Made by a program: the position numbers and the translations under genes
Source of the DNA: Epiperipatus broadwayi
Lineage: Eukaryota > Onychophora > Udeonychophora > Euonychophora > Peripatidae
DNA length: 64,000 bases
Direction of reading: 5' to 3'
Assembly (NCBI GenBank): GCA_028023455.1
Contig: JAQFVV010000321.1
Span: forward strand, 948,211-1,012,210
In this document: one piece after another, positions 24,640 through 35,173 of the stretch
Layout: every line of letters starts with the position of its first letter
How positions within the stretch are numbered: position 1 is the first letter of the stretch
Notes under the pieces: generated by a model
The model's database searches: none
Told to the model about the DNA's origin: nothing
Seen by the model: only the letters and a program-made list of their open reading frames with translations

Positions 24640-24965
24640 AATAGATTCCTAACTATAAGATCTTTCCATTGACTCATTGTAAATCGAAAGATTTTGTGAG
24701 TATTAATGTGTAATAAGAAATGCGGACTTAATCAGTGAAGTATTGAATAGCTTTATGCTCTCAGATCTAACTGCTTCAGCTTCACCTATTTATATAGAAA
24801 TTAGGTTGAAGGAAAAAAGAGTTCCCTTTAGGGTTCCCCTCTTTTCTTCCAAACATAAGCTTGTGGTTAAGATCTATGTAGAGGTCCCTACTATTGCATT
24901 TTTACATGCACATTCTTGAGGTTACAGCCTTAGTAAATATTACTTAAGATTATATCATTTTATTA
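24640..24965 (+). repeat. Dispersed repeat D, copy 2
   Basis: Homologous blocks to 15700-16060, then TTTTTACATGCACATTCTTG, AGGTTACAGCCTTAG and TAAATATTACTTA at 24897-24945. That last segment also lies just upstream at 24541-24589 (as ACATGCACCTTCTTGAGGTT...) and, on the minus strand, within 20690-20760. So the element is flanked by a direct repeat of about 45 bp. This could be terminal repeats of a small element or a tandem unit of about 356 bp. Confidence 0.55.
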
Positions 24966-26033
24966 AATATTAAATTTATAAATACATATGCATTATATAC
25001 GTACAAATATTAATATGGCTTGTGGATGTGTGCACCTATACAATTACATGCACATACATGTAAATATACACTATTACAATTAAAAATAAATCCCTAGAAG
25101 CTTATATATGTGGACTGAGATGGGTTTAAACTAGGGGAAAAGATACTACAATGGAACATAGTAGGTGAAACAGGATGTTAGCTAAATAATATCATTTTAA
25201 TATGGAGGCCAATGCCAGCTATTAGACAAAATGGAGCTGACTGTATATATTCCAACAGTTTATACCTCTTCCAAAGTGACAATAAGCCATTCTACTATTT
25301 ATAAGGGACCAGTTTACCCAGAGATTCCATCTGATTGCCGCAGTAGTTTATATATACTGTTTTATCTATATGCAGAAAAGCATAGATAAACTTATTGCTT
25401 TAGATATATATAAAGGACAGCTGGTTAGTGAAGTGCATTATACATATTGAGAATAATTTGTTGAAAATGACAGTTATTTTTTTTTAAATTAATAAATTTT
25501 AAAAGTAAATGACTTTTGTCAACTAAAAATAAAACAAGGAATGAAAAACAATAAATATTTATGTGTTTGAAAATTATTTGTTCCTGATATTGTTCATGTA
25601 AAAAAAGAGAGAGAAAACTTAAGGGTCTTTTTTTAATATTGAAAATGAGGCCATAAGGACTTGAATTTTAAATGAAACTTTCCAAATGATAATAGTTTTT
25701 TTTAAGAAAAACTTTTGCTTACTATAAAAAAAAGAGGCTAATTAATATCTTTAATTTGGATTTTCTATATTTTGTATTTACATACATATGTGGGTACTTA
25801 TTTATTATTAAAAAAATGAATTGTTATTATTAGTTTATCACAATTCTGATATGTAATTTTTACTTTATACAGCACATCTGTGTTTATGCTGAGTATCATG
25901 TAGACACATATATATGTTAAAATCAATCATACTTTATATATTATTAAAATGAATTTTTTTTATATGTCTAAGACAATTCAAACATATTAATTCTTAAATT
26001 TTTATATAGGCATATCTGTGTGCTGATATATAT
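24966..26033. other. AT-rich spacer
   Basis: Nothing recognisable beyond short poly-A/T runs and a (TA)n tract at 26027-26039. Confidence 0.4.
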
Positions 26034-26133
26034 ATATATGTCCACAGATGGCGTCCTACCAAAAACACCTATCAAGCGTATGTTTCGTTTACATAAACGT
26101 CAGAGTAGTTAGTATTCACTATCTCTAACTATA

Positions 26134-26191
26134 ATTCCACTTTCAGATCATGATTTCAAGCTATTTGCTATCGTCAGTGAAAGACAGGAAT
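26134..26191 (-). ncRNA. Type-I hammerhead ribozyme (A1)
   Basis: Minus strand: AUUCC, internal loop, CUUUCA, core CUGACGA, stem II UAGC/GCUU with loop AAAUA (three Watson-Crick pairs and a U-U mismatch at the base), GAAA, stem III AUC/GAU with a two-base loop, cleavage base C, then UGAAAG (six perfect pairs with CUUUCA), one bulged U, and GGAAU (five pairs with AUUCC). Predicted cleavage lies between 26146 and 26145. Every invariant core base is present and stem I is complete on both sides of its internal loop, so this is one of the two best candidates for activity. Confidence 0.9.
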
Positions 26192-26542
26192 AAAGAAACT
26201 AGATCTAAATACAAACTCTGAGCGTTTATGAAACAATTTCTATTCAGCTTGCAAGCGTGAATTTTTTAGACACGTAATGTCTTCAAACTCAGCATAGCAA
26301 ACCAGATAGCTATATGGGTCTGATCTCAGTTCAGCATCACCATATAGTAGAAGCCTCTGCAATCTATATCATTGCAAGAAAGACCTCAAAGGTACATTTA
26401 TGATAAACAAAAATGCAAGTTAAAAAACTTGCTAATGCTTGTATTTATGTCCACAGATGGCATCCTACCAAAAACACCTATCAAGCGTATGTTTCGTTTA
26501 CATAAACGTCAGAGTAGTTAGTATTCACTATCTCTAACTATA

Positions 26543-26600
26543 ATTCCACTTTCAGATCATGATTTCAAGCTATTTGCTATCGTCAGTAAAAGACAGGAAT
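26543..26600 (-). ncRNA. Type-I hammerhead ribozyme (A2)
   Basis: Tandem sister of A1, exactly 409 bp away and in the same orientation. The core CUGACGA/GAAA/C is intact; stems II and III and the outer stem I (AUUCC/GGAAU) are unchanged. The only difference is CUUUUA for CUUUCA in inner stem I, which converts one C-G pair to a U-G wobble. A minus-strand transcript crossing both sites would release a 409-nt monomer if both cleave. Confidence 0.9.
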
Positions 26601-26800
26601 AAAGAAACTAGATCTAAATACAAACTCTGAGCGTTTATGAAACAATTTCTATTCAGCTTGCAAGCGTGAATTTTTTAGACACGTAATGTCTTCAAACTCA
26701 GCATGGACAGGAATAAAGAAACTAGATCTAAATACAAACTCTGAGCGTTTATGAAACAATTTCTATTCAGCTTGCAAGCGTGAATTTTTTAGACACGTAA

Positions 26801-26848
26801 TGTCTTCACTGACGATAGCAAATAGCTTGAAATCATGATCTGAAAGTG
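26801..26848 (+). ncRNA. Type-I hammerhead ribozyme (A3), chimeric stem I
   Basis: Plus-strand copy at the inversion joint. Core CUGACGA and GAAA, stem III and cleavage base C26840 are intact. The 5' strand of stem I comes from the other side of the joint (GUCUUCA), so the inner stem pairs UUCA with UGAA and adds one pair after a mismatch, while the outer AUUCC strand is lost. Loss of the outer stem and its loop-loop contact should reduce activity. Confidence 0.75.
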
Positions 26849-27199
26849 GAATTATAGTTAGAGATAGTGAATACTAACTACTCTGACGTTTATGTAAACG
26901 AAACATACGCTTGATAGGTGTTTTTGGTAGGACGCCATCTGTGGACATAAATACAAGCGTTAGCAAGTTTTTTAACTTGCATTTTTGTTTATCATAAATG
27001 TACCTTTGAGGTTTTTCTTGCAATGATATAGATTGCAGAGGCTTCTACTATATGGTGATGCTGAACTGAGATCAGACCCATATAGCTATCTGGTTTGCTA
27101 TGCTGAGTTTGAAGACATTACGTGTCTAAAAATTCAGCGCAAGCTGAATAGAAATTGTTTCATAAACGCTCAGAGTTTGTCTTTAGATCTAGTTTCTTT

Positions 27200-27257
27200 G
27201 TTCCTGTCTTTCACTGGCGATAGCAAATAGCTTGAAATCATGATCTGAAAGTGGAAT
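27200..27257 (+). ncRNA. Hammerhead ribozyme (A4), core-mutated
   Basis: Plus-strand copy with full stem I (UUCC/GGAA outer, CUUUCA/UGAAAG inner), stems II and III and GAAA, but the core reads CUGGCGA: the invariant A6 is G. Predicted to be impaired. Predicted cleavage would be between 27245 and 27246. Confidence 0.82.
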
Positions 27258-27335
27258 TATAGTTAGAGATAGTGAATACTAACTACTCTGGCGTTTTTGT
27301 AAAAAGAAGATACCTCTGATAGGTGTTTTTTTTTG

Positions 27336-27402
27336 GGAGAAATACTATGTATAAAAAATAAAAGTAGTAAAATTTTTTTTTTTTTAATTTTTTTTTTTTT
27401 TT

Positions 27403-27437
<35 letters not shown>

Positions 27438-27999
27438 TTTATGGAATACTATTGAAATATTAAATAATCACTGTGTAATAGCTTATTTCTTTTTGTATTT
27501 TAATCAAAATTAGAATGATTAATTTATATTTATAGTCATATTCTGCTAACCTTAATTTCATTTTAATTGTTATTAATAAATTTATATTTCATTGTTTAAA
27601 TTACTCTAGTGAATTTAGTCAATTCTAAAATAATTTTACAATATTATATGTCTGTAGTATATCTCTTACTCACAGTAATAATTATAGAGATTTTGCACAC
27701 TGAGAAGGATTTGTGCATAGCAGTCAGTGTTAAGGACATCCAGATGATGAAGACCCTGATTGGTATAAAAGGGATATCCTTTAAAATCCATGCACTACAT
27801 TTCATTTTATTTATTATTTCTTTAGAAATTAGGTTTATAATTGTTCAGTACATTAATGGTACTAAATGGCCAGGGCATTAATGATAATCAGCATGTTTTA
27901 GTATCTCAGAATTATTGCTTTTATTGTTATATATACTGATGGATTAGCTTTATTGAATATGTTCATCCAAATTATTGCTTTAAATAATCTGCCTCAAAG
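27336..27999. other. Spacer
   Basis: Poly-T and (TA)n/(TG)n tracts at 27369-27436, then AT-rich DNA. The plus-strand frame at 27609-27881 has no recognisable family signature. Confidence 0.4.
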
Positions 28000-28160
28000 T
28001 TGAAAGGGAAATAATTAGCCTGGTCTATAGTAGACCCATTTCAAATCCAGTCATAGGATTGACTGTGGCATTTTATTGTTGATCATTTGCGAGTGATTGT
28101 TGCCTTTTTGTAATGCTGGAGAACTTATAGTTAGGGTCTTTATGATCCCTCATGCTCATT
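28000..28160 (+). repeat. Dispersed repeat E, copy 2
   Basis: Plus-strand homologue of 7600-7840, sharing GGTCTATAGTAGACC, the adjoining ATTTCAAATCCAGTCA-type block, GACTGTGGCATTTTA, TTGTTGATCATT and a 3' GATCCCTCATGCTC. The two copies lie on opposite strands. Confidence 0.6.
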
Positions 28161-28266
28161 ATATTCAGTATTATTCATTTTCTATTTAATATTTAAATTT
28201 TGTAGTAACTTGTTATGTTGATGAGTGCCAGCAGCCCAGGTTTATCCCAGATTTCTCCATACTGTT

Positions 28267-28313
<47 letters not shown>

Positions 28314-29219
28314 GACATACTGATAAAGTGATATTAATTACAATGTACTTCCAATCTCTACTTAAATCTAAACAAACCTGCTAATGAAGTTCCAATCTCT
28401 ATGTAAATATAAACAAATCTCATTGAGTATTGTTAATCATTAAATTTCACAAAATATAATTCATTTCTATCCATTTTAAAACTGTTTGTGAATGAAAAAT
28501 CAAATATCAAATTTGTGAATACTAATTAATGCAGTGCTTCTAACTATATATAAACACCCTAGAATGATAAACATTTCATATATATATAGTACCAATATTG
28601 AAATTGGCACATTTAATTTTATATAAAAAAAATATTAAAATAATAAATAAGTTATAAAAATCTAAAAGGTTGCTTTAAGTAAACAAAATCAGTTTGCTGT
28701 CAAAAGTAAAATTAAAAAGTCAGAGTTTTAAAACAAAACAAAAAAATATTTCATGAAAGAAAAAGTAAGAGTCAGATAGTTTTCTATCATTAGTTTGAAA
28801 TAAAAGTTACAATTTATTAATTAGAAGGGGAGAGGGGTCTTTTGTTAGAAAAATCAACTAAAAGTTTTATAAAAAAGGAAGTAAGGAGTTTTTTTATTAG
28901 TATTCGTAAAATATAAATAATTTAAAGTTTAAAAAATACAAATCTCTTTTCATTTGAATTAAAGAAAAAGTAATCTTAAAACTAGTTATATATGTGCATA
29001 TATATGTGCGATGGTAAATAAATAAAAAAATGTATGCGTAATAAATATTAAAATGAAATAAAAGAAGATTATCATTAAAAAACACGGCAATGGCTATTAA
29101 TTAAAAATATAAAGCAATACGTCTGTATGGCTATTCTTAATTAAACAATCTTCAAAAACACATCGTCAAAGGATTAATTGCTAAAGAATTTTGACAACAG
29201 ATATTTGCTGGAGGATATT
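28161..29219. other. AT-rich spacer
   Basis: Contains a (TA)n microsatellite at 28271-28308; otherwise nothing recognised. Confidence 0.45.
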
Positions 29220-29237
29220 AAAGGGACAACACGTCAT

Positions 29238-29275
29238 TGGTATAAATACTGAATATTTTATCGGACAATCAGTTG
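29238..29275 (+). promoter_or_regulatory. Core-promoter-like TATA plus initiator
   Basis: TATAAATA at 29241-29248 is followed about 25 bases later by ATCAGTT (29269-29275), the spacing and form of a TATA box and arthropod/mollusc-type initiator. Downstream lies a run of repeated (G/A)GTTCAGTTCAG/AATCAGTTAAG. It could be the promoter of a host transcript or of a solo LTR; no LTR pair or primer-binding site was found. Confidence 0.35.
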
Positions 29276-29515
29276 AGACAATGGTTCAGTTCAGTTCACA
29301 AATCAATTGAGTCAGTTAATTTCAATCAGTTAAGTTAATTGTATCTAGAAACAAAAAAATGTGGTGTTGAGCAGCTTTTGGGAAATTCACGCTTCTCTAC
29401 AGCCTGATGTCCGATGAAAACAGCAAGATCTGCCCATGAAATAATGTCAGCATAACATCTTAGAAAATCTCCGTCAGTATCTAATTGTCTCCAATAATAA
29501 TAATCATGAAGAATA

Positions 29516-29631
29516 ATGAAACTCATCAAGGAAATGTCCTGGCTGGCTGGAAGTATTTGTAATGAAAATATCCTCACCGAAAGCAGCAACCAAAGAGAAC
29601 AAAATTCTACGTCTACATTCAAAATCCTAGG
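29516..29631 (+). other. Exon-like ORF ending at a splice-donor-like site
   Basis: An ATG frame (MKLIKEMSWLAGSICNENIL... , about 38 codons) of ordinary composition runs into CCTAG|GTAAAA at about 29630, a fair donor match. It lies about 240 bp downstream of the TATA/initiator-like sequence. I do not recognise the peptide, and a chance frame is equally possible. Confidence 0.25.
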
Positions 29632-30224
29632 TAAAACATTTGTTTATTTTTATTTATTCTATAAGAGCCATTGCATTGCATTAATTCATAAAGCCTCCAG
29701 AGACAAGTAAATTTGAACTCTATTAAGCATGCATAAAATGAACTATTGATGTGCGTGTGTGTGAATGTGAGATAATTTATCGATGTCAAATATTATTATG
29801 CTTTTAATAAGATGTATATTATAATGTTAATTTAAAATGTGCGTGTGTTATATTAGTTAAAAAATTATAAAGATGTTTAAATTTAGTAAATTAATGTTAG
29901 TTAATAAATTGTCATTAAAATTAAACTCTATTTGTCAGTCAATTCTTTTTATCAATTTCTTTTATAAATTCTTTTTACAATTCTTTTAACCACTAATTAT
30001 GTATAATAGGATAGTGATTACAAATAACTGAGCTAGTCATGGATTTAGGCATTGAGTTAGTGGCCATTGCTCAAAGTGTGTTGTTTATTCTTTCAGAATA
30101 AATAACTGGCACCCGTGTCTACATGAAACAAAAAAGTGCTTTGAACTCTGGTGTTGAATTCAACAGTCGAGAAGAAGTTATGTCCTGGAAATGTAATGCT
30201 AGTTATATACTTTATGGCTATCAT
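29632..30224. other. Spacer
   Basis: AT-rich sequence, no supported feature. Confidence 0.4.
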
Positions 30225-30303
30225 TTGGGCATACATACTCGCCGAGTATGTTCTTCTCTGCCTAAAAGGCCAATGTTTCGAGGACACATATTCGAACCCG
30301 GTA
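30225..30303 (+). repeat. tRNA-like SINE head remnant
   Basis: Reads CTCGCCGAGTATG (A-box-like), CTGCCTAAAAGGC (a possible anticodon-arm hairpin) and ACATATTCGAACCCGG (strong B-box). A full cloverleaf cannot be drawn, so a worn tRNA-derived SINE head is more likely than a functional gene. Confidence 0.4.
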
Positions 30304-30319
30304 CAATATATATATATAT

Positions 30320-32020
30320 TGACCTGGCTGATTATTTTCTTTAAATCTCAATTTTAACTCAGGCTGCACTTTTTATTATGGCAACAGACCAACCCTTCAA
30401 ACAGAGAAGTATAATACCACTAATAGATAAAACATTTAAAGGCACCTATAACCAGAATTAGGCTATGCAAAGCCTTACCTATGACCACATTTCCAGGCTA
30501 TAGCACTTTTTGACTTTTACATTCAAATGCCTGCCATCCAAAACACTTTATTGGCTTTGAGGATTAACAACAGGTACCAGATAACCTCAGGCTATATAGT
30601 CAGCATGCCCAGATGACAGGTATACAATCCAGTGCTAGATATATTCCAAGCTAGTTTTTTTGCCAATTAAAGGAGAAATATTTGGCATATGTTCCCAATA
30701 TGTATAGCTATTTATAAATTAACATACTAGTGATGCAGTTATAAGAGAGAGAATTGATCAGACAACAATTAAGCAAACAAATATTTTACACACTCACATA
30801 ATTATAACACAATATAATAAAATATACATTTACACACCCACATATTTATAACACAATATAATAAAAATTTACATTTGCAATATTAAAGGTTATGTTGGCT
30901 ATAATTATTAGAGTTCTTTCTTTCACATATATGTGCACAAATTTAGAATGGGAGAATAAGAATTATATTCACCTAGGATTTTGGATAGTGCATCACACTT
31001 TCCTGGATTCAGTTCCTCACTTGTTTTCTTACTTGTTGACTACCAACCAATTGGTCTTTGCTTTCCATCAATGTTTTTGGCTTCTTATTGATTTTTGGTT
31101 TACAATGAGGGAGAGAAAGACTATCAATACTTCACAGATCATGAGGCAGGCAAGAGTTCCAAGTGTAGAATATCACATAGTACTGAGAACTGGGATTGAA
31201 GACAAACCAAATACTTCAGGTGTTGTTTAGTACTGTATGCTGCTAGGTCACATGCATACTGAAAATATAGATAAATCTCTTCTCTAAGTTTAATAGTAAT
31301 ACAGCAGTGTTGAATAATAATTTTACTGTGTCTAAAACAAACTGACTGGCAGCTTTTTTAATTCTTTGTCTCTTTGTCCTTTTATAGTTCTTCCTCTCAT
31401 TGTTTTCCCTTATTATCCTTAAATCAGTTAAATTAATTTTGTATTTCCTTAATTAAATTTTGAATTTCATTTTAATCTAATCTCTGGCTTAGATTAATCT
31501 AATACTTTGATAAAAGTGTCTGTGATCTTTTTCATTAATAAAGTTGGAGTTATCTATTATTTATCAGCCAAGTAATCTTTAATCAATTGCAATTTTAAGT
31601 TTTCTTTTTTACCAATTATATTTTTAGTCTGATTTCATTTTTATATTTATTCATTATTATTTCTTTTTTTTTCATCCATACATTTTTTAAAAATTTATAA
31701 AATGGCAAAGCTAGTTTCAACTTTTACTTAGAATTTATCGCCCCCCCCCCTCACTCACTCTTTAATATTAAAACTTTTTTTTATTTTTAAAAGAAAAAGA
31801 TGATGCAATACTTTATTTTTGCAAGTTTGCATTTGAACAAAAAAAAACTCTTTAGAAACCATATTTGCATTCTGTTTTATTATTCTCACTTTTCTTTTCT
31901 TTTTTCAAAATCAATTTGATCAGTTATTTTGAAATAATTATATATGTAATGCAGAAAACATATGTATTTTTAACCCATATATTTAATAGCAGTACATCAT
32001 ACACACACCCCAATTTGAGA
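30320..32020. repeat. 1.7-kb dispersed repeat F, copy 1
   Basis: About 1.7 kb homologous in the same orientation to 34650-36360. Colinear landmarks include TTTAACTCAGGCTGCACTTT, CAGAGAAGTATAATACCAC, CAGATGACAGGTATACAATC, GATGCAGTTATAA, TCACAGATCATGAGG, CTTTTACTTAGAATT and CTCACTCTTTAATATT. Divergence is visible throughout. The frame at 30892-31230 is not conserved in copy 2. The T-rich plus strand reads as Lys/Glu-rich on the minus strand near 31300-31700, so a minus-strand LINE body is possible. Confidence 0.75.
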
Positions 32021-32179
32021 GATAAAATGTGTCAAATTGATCATTTTATCTCTAATAATCTATTTATAGCTTTTCATTTAATTATTTACTTATTATTTTG
32101 GTTTACATGATGCAGCTTTTAACTTTTGTTTTTTATAAAGAAAACTGCTTCTTTAACATTTATATTTTCTTCCTTTTTT

Positions 32180-32713
32180 CATAGATAAGTTTTCAAATTG
32201 TAAAGATGGATAAACTACCAGAGTGGCTTTACTGTACTCTATGTTGATTCCAACCTTTATGTCATGTGTGATGACCATGAGGGACAACATGCATCTCTAC
32301 TATGCGTACAGGGGTTTTGATGCTGTGGATTGCCGAATACATCTGGCTTATATCTGAATTATGTGCTGAGCCACAAAAAACTTTACCTTCTATTCTGGGA
32401 CTTCTCTACCAGCCAATTGAATGAAGCCATAACTTTCTTCAATGGATCTGCATTGTAGAAGATAAAATGGAGTCACTACAAATATCGGAATTCATCTACT
32501 GACCTTTCAGTTTATGCTATTAACAACATTTATTTTGAAATGTGGGGAATGTTCCCCAAAAGAAATGACTTGTGGCTTGCTGGTATTTTTCCAATACACA
32601 TATATGAGATATGGGATTGTGGCTATTTCTGCCAGCATGATTTGGATGGACCCAGGAATCTCTCTACTGGATCCTCATCCTATAGAACTATCCCTCTGTT
32701 TCACCTATTACAG
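32180..32713 (+). pseudogene. Exon-like protein-coding block with two stops
   Basis: From about 32204 to 32713 one plus-strand frame (frame of 32225) gives roughly 163 codons of ordinary, non-low-complexity protein interrupted only by TGA (32318-32320) and TAG (32456-32458). Recognisable stretches: FTVLYVDSNLYVMCDDHEGQ, LNYVLSHKKLYLLFWDF, SVYAINNIYFEMWGMFPKRN and IYEIWDCGYFCQHDLDG. A pyrimidine tract CTTCCTTTTTTCATAG ends at 32185, a good 3' splice acceptor. The frame ends at ATTACAG|GTACTA, a plausible donor. It is markedly less AT-rich than its surroundings. I do not recognise the family. It looks like a disabled exon of a host gene or a captured gene fragment. Confidence 0.5.
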
Positions 32714-32820
32714 GTACTATTTTCACACAGGATGATAGTCATACTTGCTATCCCTTCCTCAACCTTCACCTTCTCACTTCCCCTTTTACAACTCCAATCC
32801 ATCTGACAATCTATGCTTAT

Positions 32821-34300
32821 ACTAAAGATTATTTTATTCTAGATTTTTATTCATTCTTTATACAAATTTTTGTTTATTTTATTTATTTAACTTTTCCATA
32901 TATTCAATCTTTTACTTTGTTTGATTTCCAATATTAACTCTAAAAAAGTATTTTTGTATTTTATTTATTTCTGCTATCATATATTAGCTCCATAACATTT
33001 TTTAGTTTATTTATTTCTTTGTTTATATATGGATTCTAAAAAAAATCCTTTATCTTATTTCATTTTTCTTAGTAATTCTCACAAACATTTTATTTTATTT
33101 TTTCAACTCTATTTATTTTGCTTTAGTTACATTAACTTTCAAAATGCAAAAAAAAATATTTTACCTATTGACTTTTACTTCTGCTGTTCCTATAATCCAT
33201 GGGAAAATTTATTTATATTTTATTTTTTGATATCTAAAGTCCATCCCATTTATTTAAATCAAACTTACTTAATCTTTGTCTGGCAGTTCCTTTTTATTTC
33301 TGCCATCCTCACTAAGACCAGGGAATCTTGACTTACTTCCATGCCTGGCTTGCTGTTACAGGTGATTGGTTTGTTTTATGGCTAAATTATTTAGAACCCC
33401 ACCTAATTTTGGAGCTATGTGATGATCTACATCTATTATTTTTATCCTAATCATTATTATTACCACAGTAATTTACAATATTTATATTTCTCTCTCTTTC
33501 AAAGAGTTTAAACACTTTTTCTTTGGCTACATAATCAATCATCATGCTATCAAATGCTTTAAGTAATTTGGCCATTTTCTTAGCTGCTTTTCTTTCAGCA
33601 CATTTTTTTAATTTATATAAATTTCTTTACATTAGCAGGGCTATTTTTTAAATGTGTGTATATACCTGCATTTATCTGTTTATACTATCAATATTTATGC
33701 TATTCTTTTTCCAATAAACTCTTCTCTATTTCTATTCTTTCTACTCCCTTTTCACTATGTTTTATTTCTAACACATAGTTATTTTCACATTCAGGGTTAT
33801 TGTTTGAATCAAAAATATTTTCTAGTTCAGGCTTAATTTCTAGACATATTTTCTGGTTCAGACTTAAAATTTTGTTTAAAAATATATTTATTTTCTAGTT
33901 CATTTTTGTTTTCAATATTTGAGCTATTTAATTGCACCTATTTATTTAAGCTTTTCTATTCTTTCTGTTAAAGTCTCTGCTACTAATTTCTAATTTAATT
34001 GCATTCACCTCACTTTTAAATTTTACTATGCCATTTTTTTCTGTTGATTTACTTGTATCTGATTATTCCTTTTTCATTTTATTTTGTAATATATCTACTA
34101 TCTCTATTTTAATGCTCTCTATTATTTTTTTTATCCTCTCAACATGCTACATTAATTTCCAACCTCCACTGTTCTATTTCTTTTCTCAGCATTTCTGTCT
34201 GTCTTTCCATCATTTCCCCTTGAAATTTTATAATTTCTTCTATTATTTCTGCTTTGGCTCTATTACAGATCAAAAATTTTTTTACTAACTTTTATAACAT
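32821..34300 (-). pseudogene. Minus-strand coiled-coil coding debris (ORF1-like)
   Basis: The plus strand is strongly T-rich. The minus strand reads as worn protein with heptad-like Lys/Glu sequence: AKAEIIEEIIKFQGEMMERQ, TEMLRKEIEQW, VERIKKIIESIKIEIVDILQ (34070-34270), and further on CAERKAAKKMAKLLKAFDSM, DYVAKEKVFKLFERERN (33470-33640). Several frameshifts and stops occur. A coiled-coil ORF1 of a LINE is a fair interpretation, since copy F flanks are also minus-strand A-rich, but no zinc knuckle or RT motif was found here. Confidence 0.4.
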
Positions 34301-34649
34301 AAATTTTACTTTACTTATTTTTATTTTTAAATATTTTACTTGAATGAAGTGTTTAATGACCTCCAAAATCCTTAGTCCTTTCTAATTCCCACCTTACCAT
34401 CAATTCCCCTAATATGATTAAAAACATTTATCTCTCTAGTCTCTCTCTTTTTTATTTACATTTTACTATTTAATATTATAATTTGTTTGCTTTGGTCTAT
34501 TCTGCTCTTATACTGATCACTGATTTCAACTTTTATTATGCAATTTGGCATTTATTTAGAAGTTGGTTTCGATCATTTTTTATTATTTTTAATTGTGATT
34601 TTAATTACTCTGGTAATTTGTGGCATATTGGCAACCATGTTGAAAAGCC

Positions 34650-35142
34650 AATTTACCTGGGTCAGAAAAATCACTCTAATTATTTTCTTTAAATCTCACT
34701 TTTAACTCAGGCTGCACTTTTCACTACAGCAACAGACTGGCCATTCAAGCAGAGAAGTATAATACCACCGATAGATGAAGCATCAACAATACCTATAACC
34801 AGACTGAGGCTATACAAAGTATAACCTATGATCACATTTCCAAGCTATAGCACTTCTTGACTGTTAATTGCAAACCCTTGTCATCCAAAGCATTTTATTT
34901 GTCTTGAGGATTAACCACAGGTGCCAGATAACTACAGGTTATATAGTTAGCATACCCAGATGACAGGTATACAATCCAGCACTTGATATATCCCAAGCTA
35001 GTTCCTTTCCTCAATTGTGATGGGAATCTTTGGCACACTTTCCCGACACATGTATAGCTATTTATAAATTAACCTACTAGTGATGCAGTTATAAAAAAGA
35101 GAATTGATCAGACAACAATTAAGCAAACAAATATTTTATTTT

Positions 35143-35173
<31 letters not shown>

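Larger units (their letters stand above)
26040..27335. repeat. Hammerhead repeat family A: tandem and inverted array
   Basis: The left half carries a 409-bp unit starting GTCCACAGATGGCGTCC at 26040 and again at 26449, both with the ribozyme on the minus strand. A partial third piece (26705-26808) repeats 26593-26700. The right half is inverted: from 26809 the sequence is the reverse complement of the unit, with two ribozymes on the plus strand whose predicted cleavage sites are 405 nt apart (26840/26841 and 27245/27246). The inversion joint falls in a short GTCTTCA microhomology. The left pair is almost identical (few differences over 250 bp), so the array is recent. No coding capacity. Tandem hammerhead units of 300-400 bp are the hallmark of animal retrozymes; Penelope terminal repeats are the alternative. 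Confidence 0.88.

Noticed and set aside
26134-26160. Alternative hammerhead reading using CUGACGU...CGAAAC at 26085-26105
   Set aside because: The hairpin there removes G8/A9 from the core (CUGAC directly followed by a stem), so it does not fit the consensus; the motif at 26134-26191 does.
30892-31230. 112-residue plus-strand ORF in repeat F
   Set aside because: Not kept open in the second copy (34650-36360) and has no recognisable domain.
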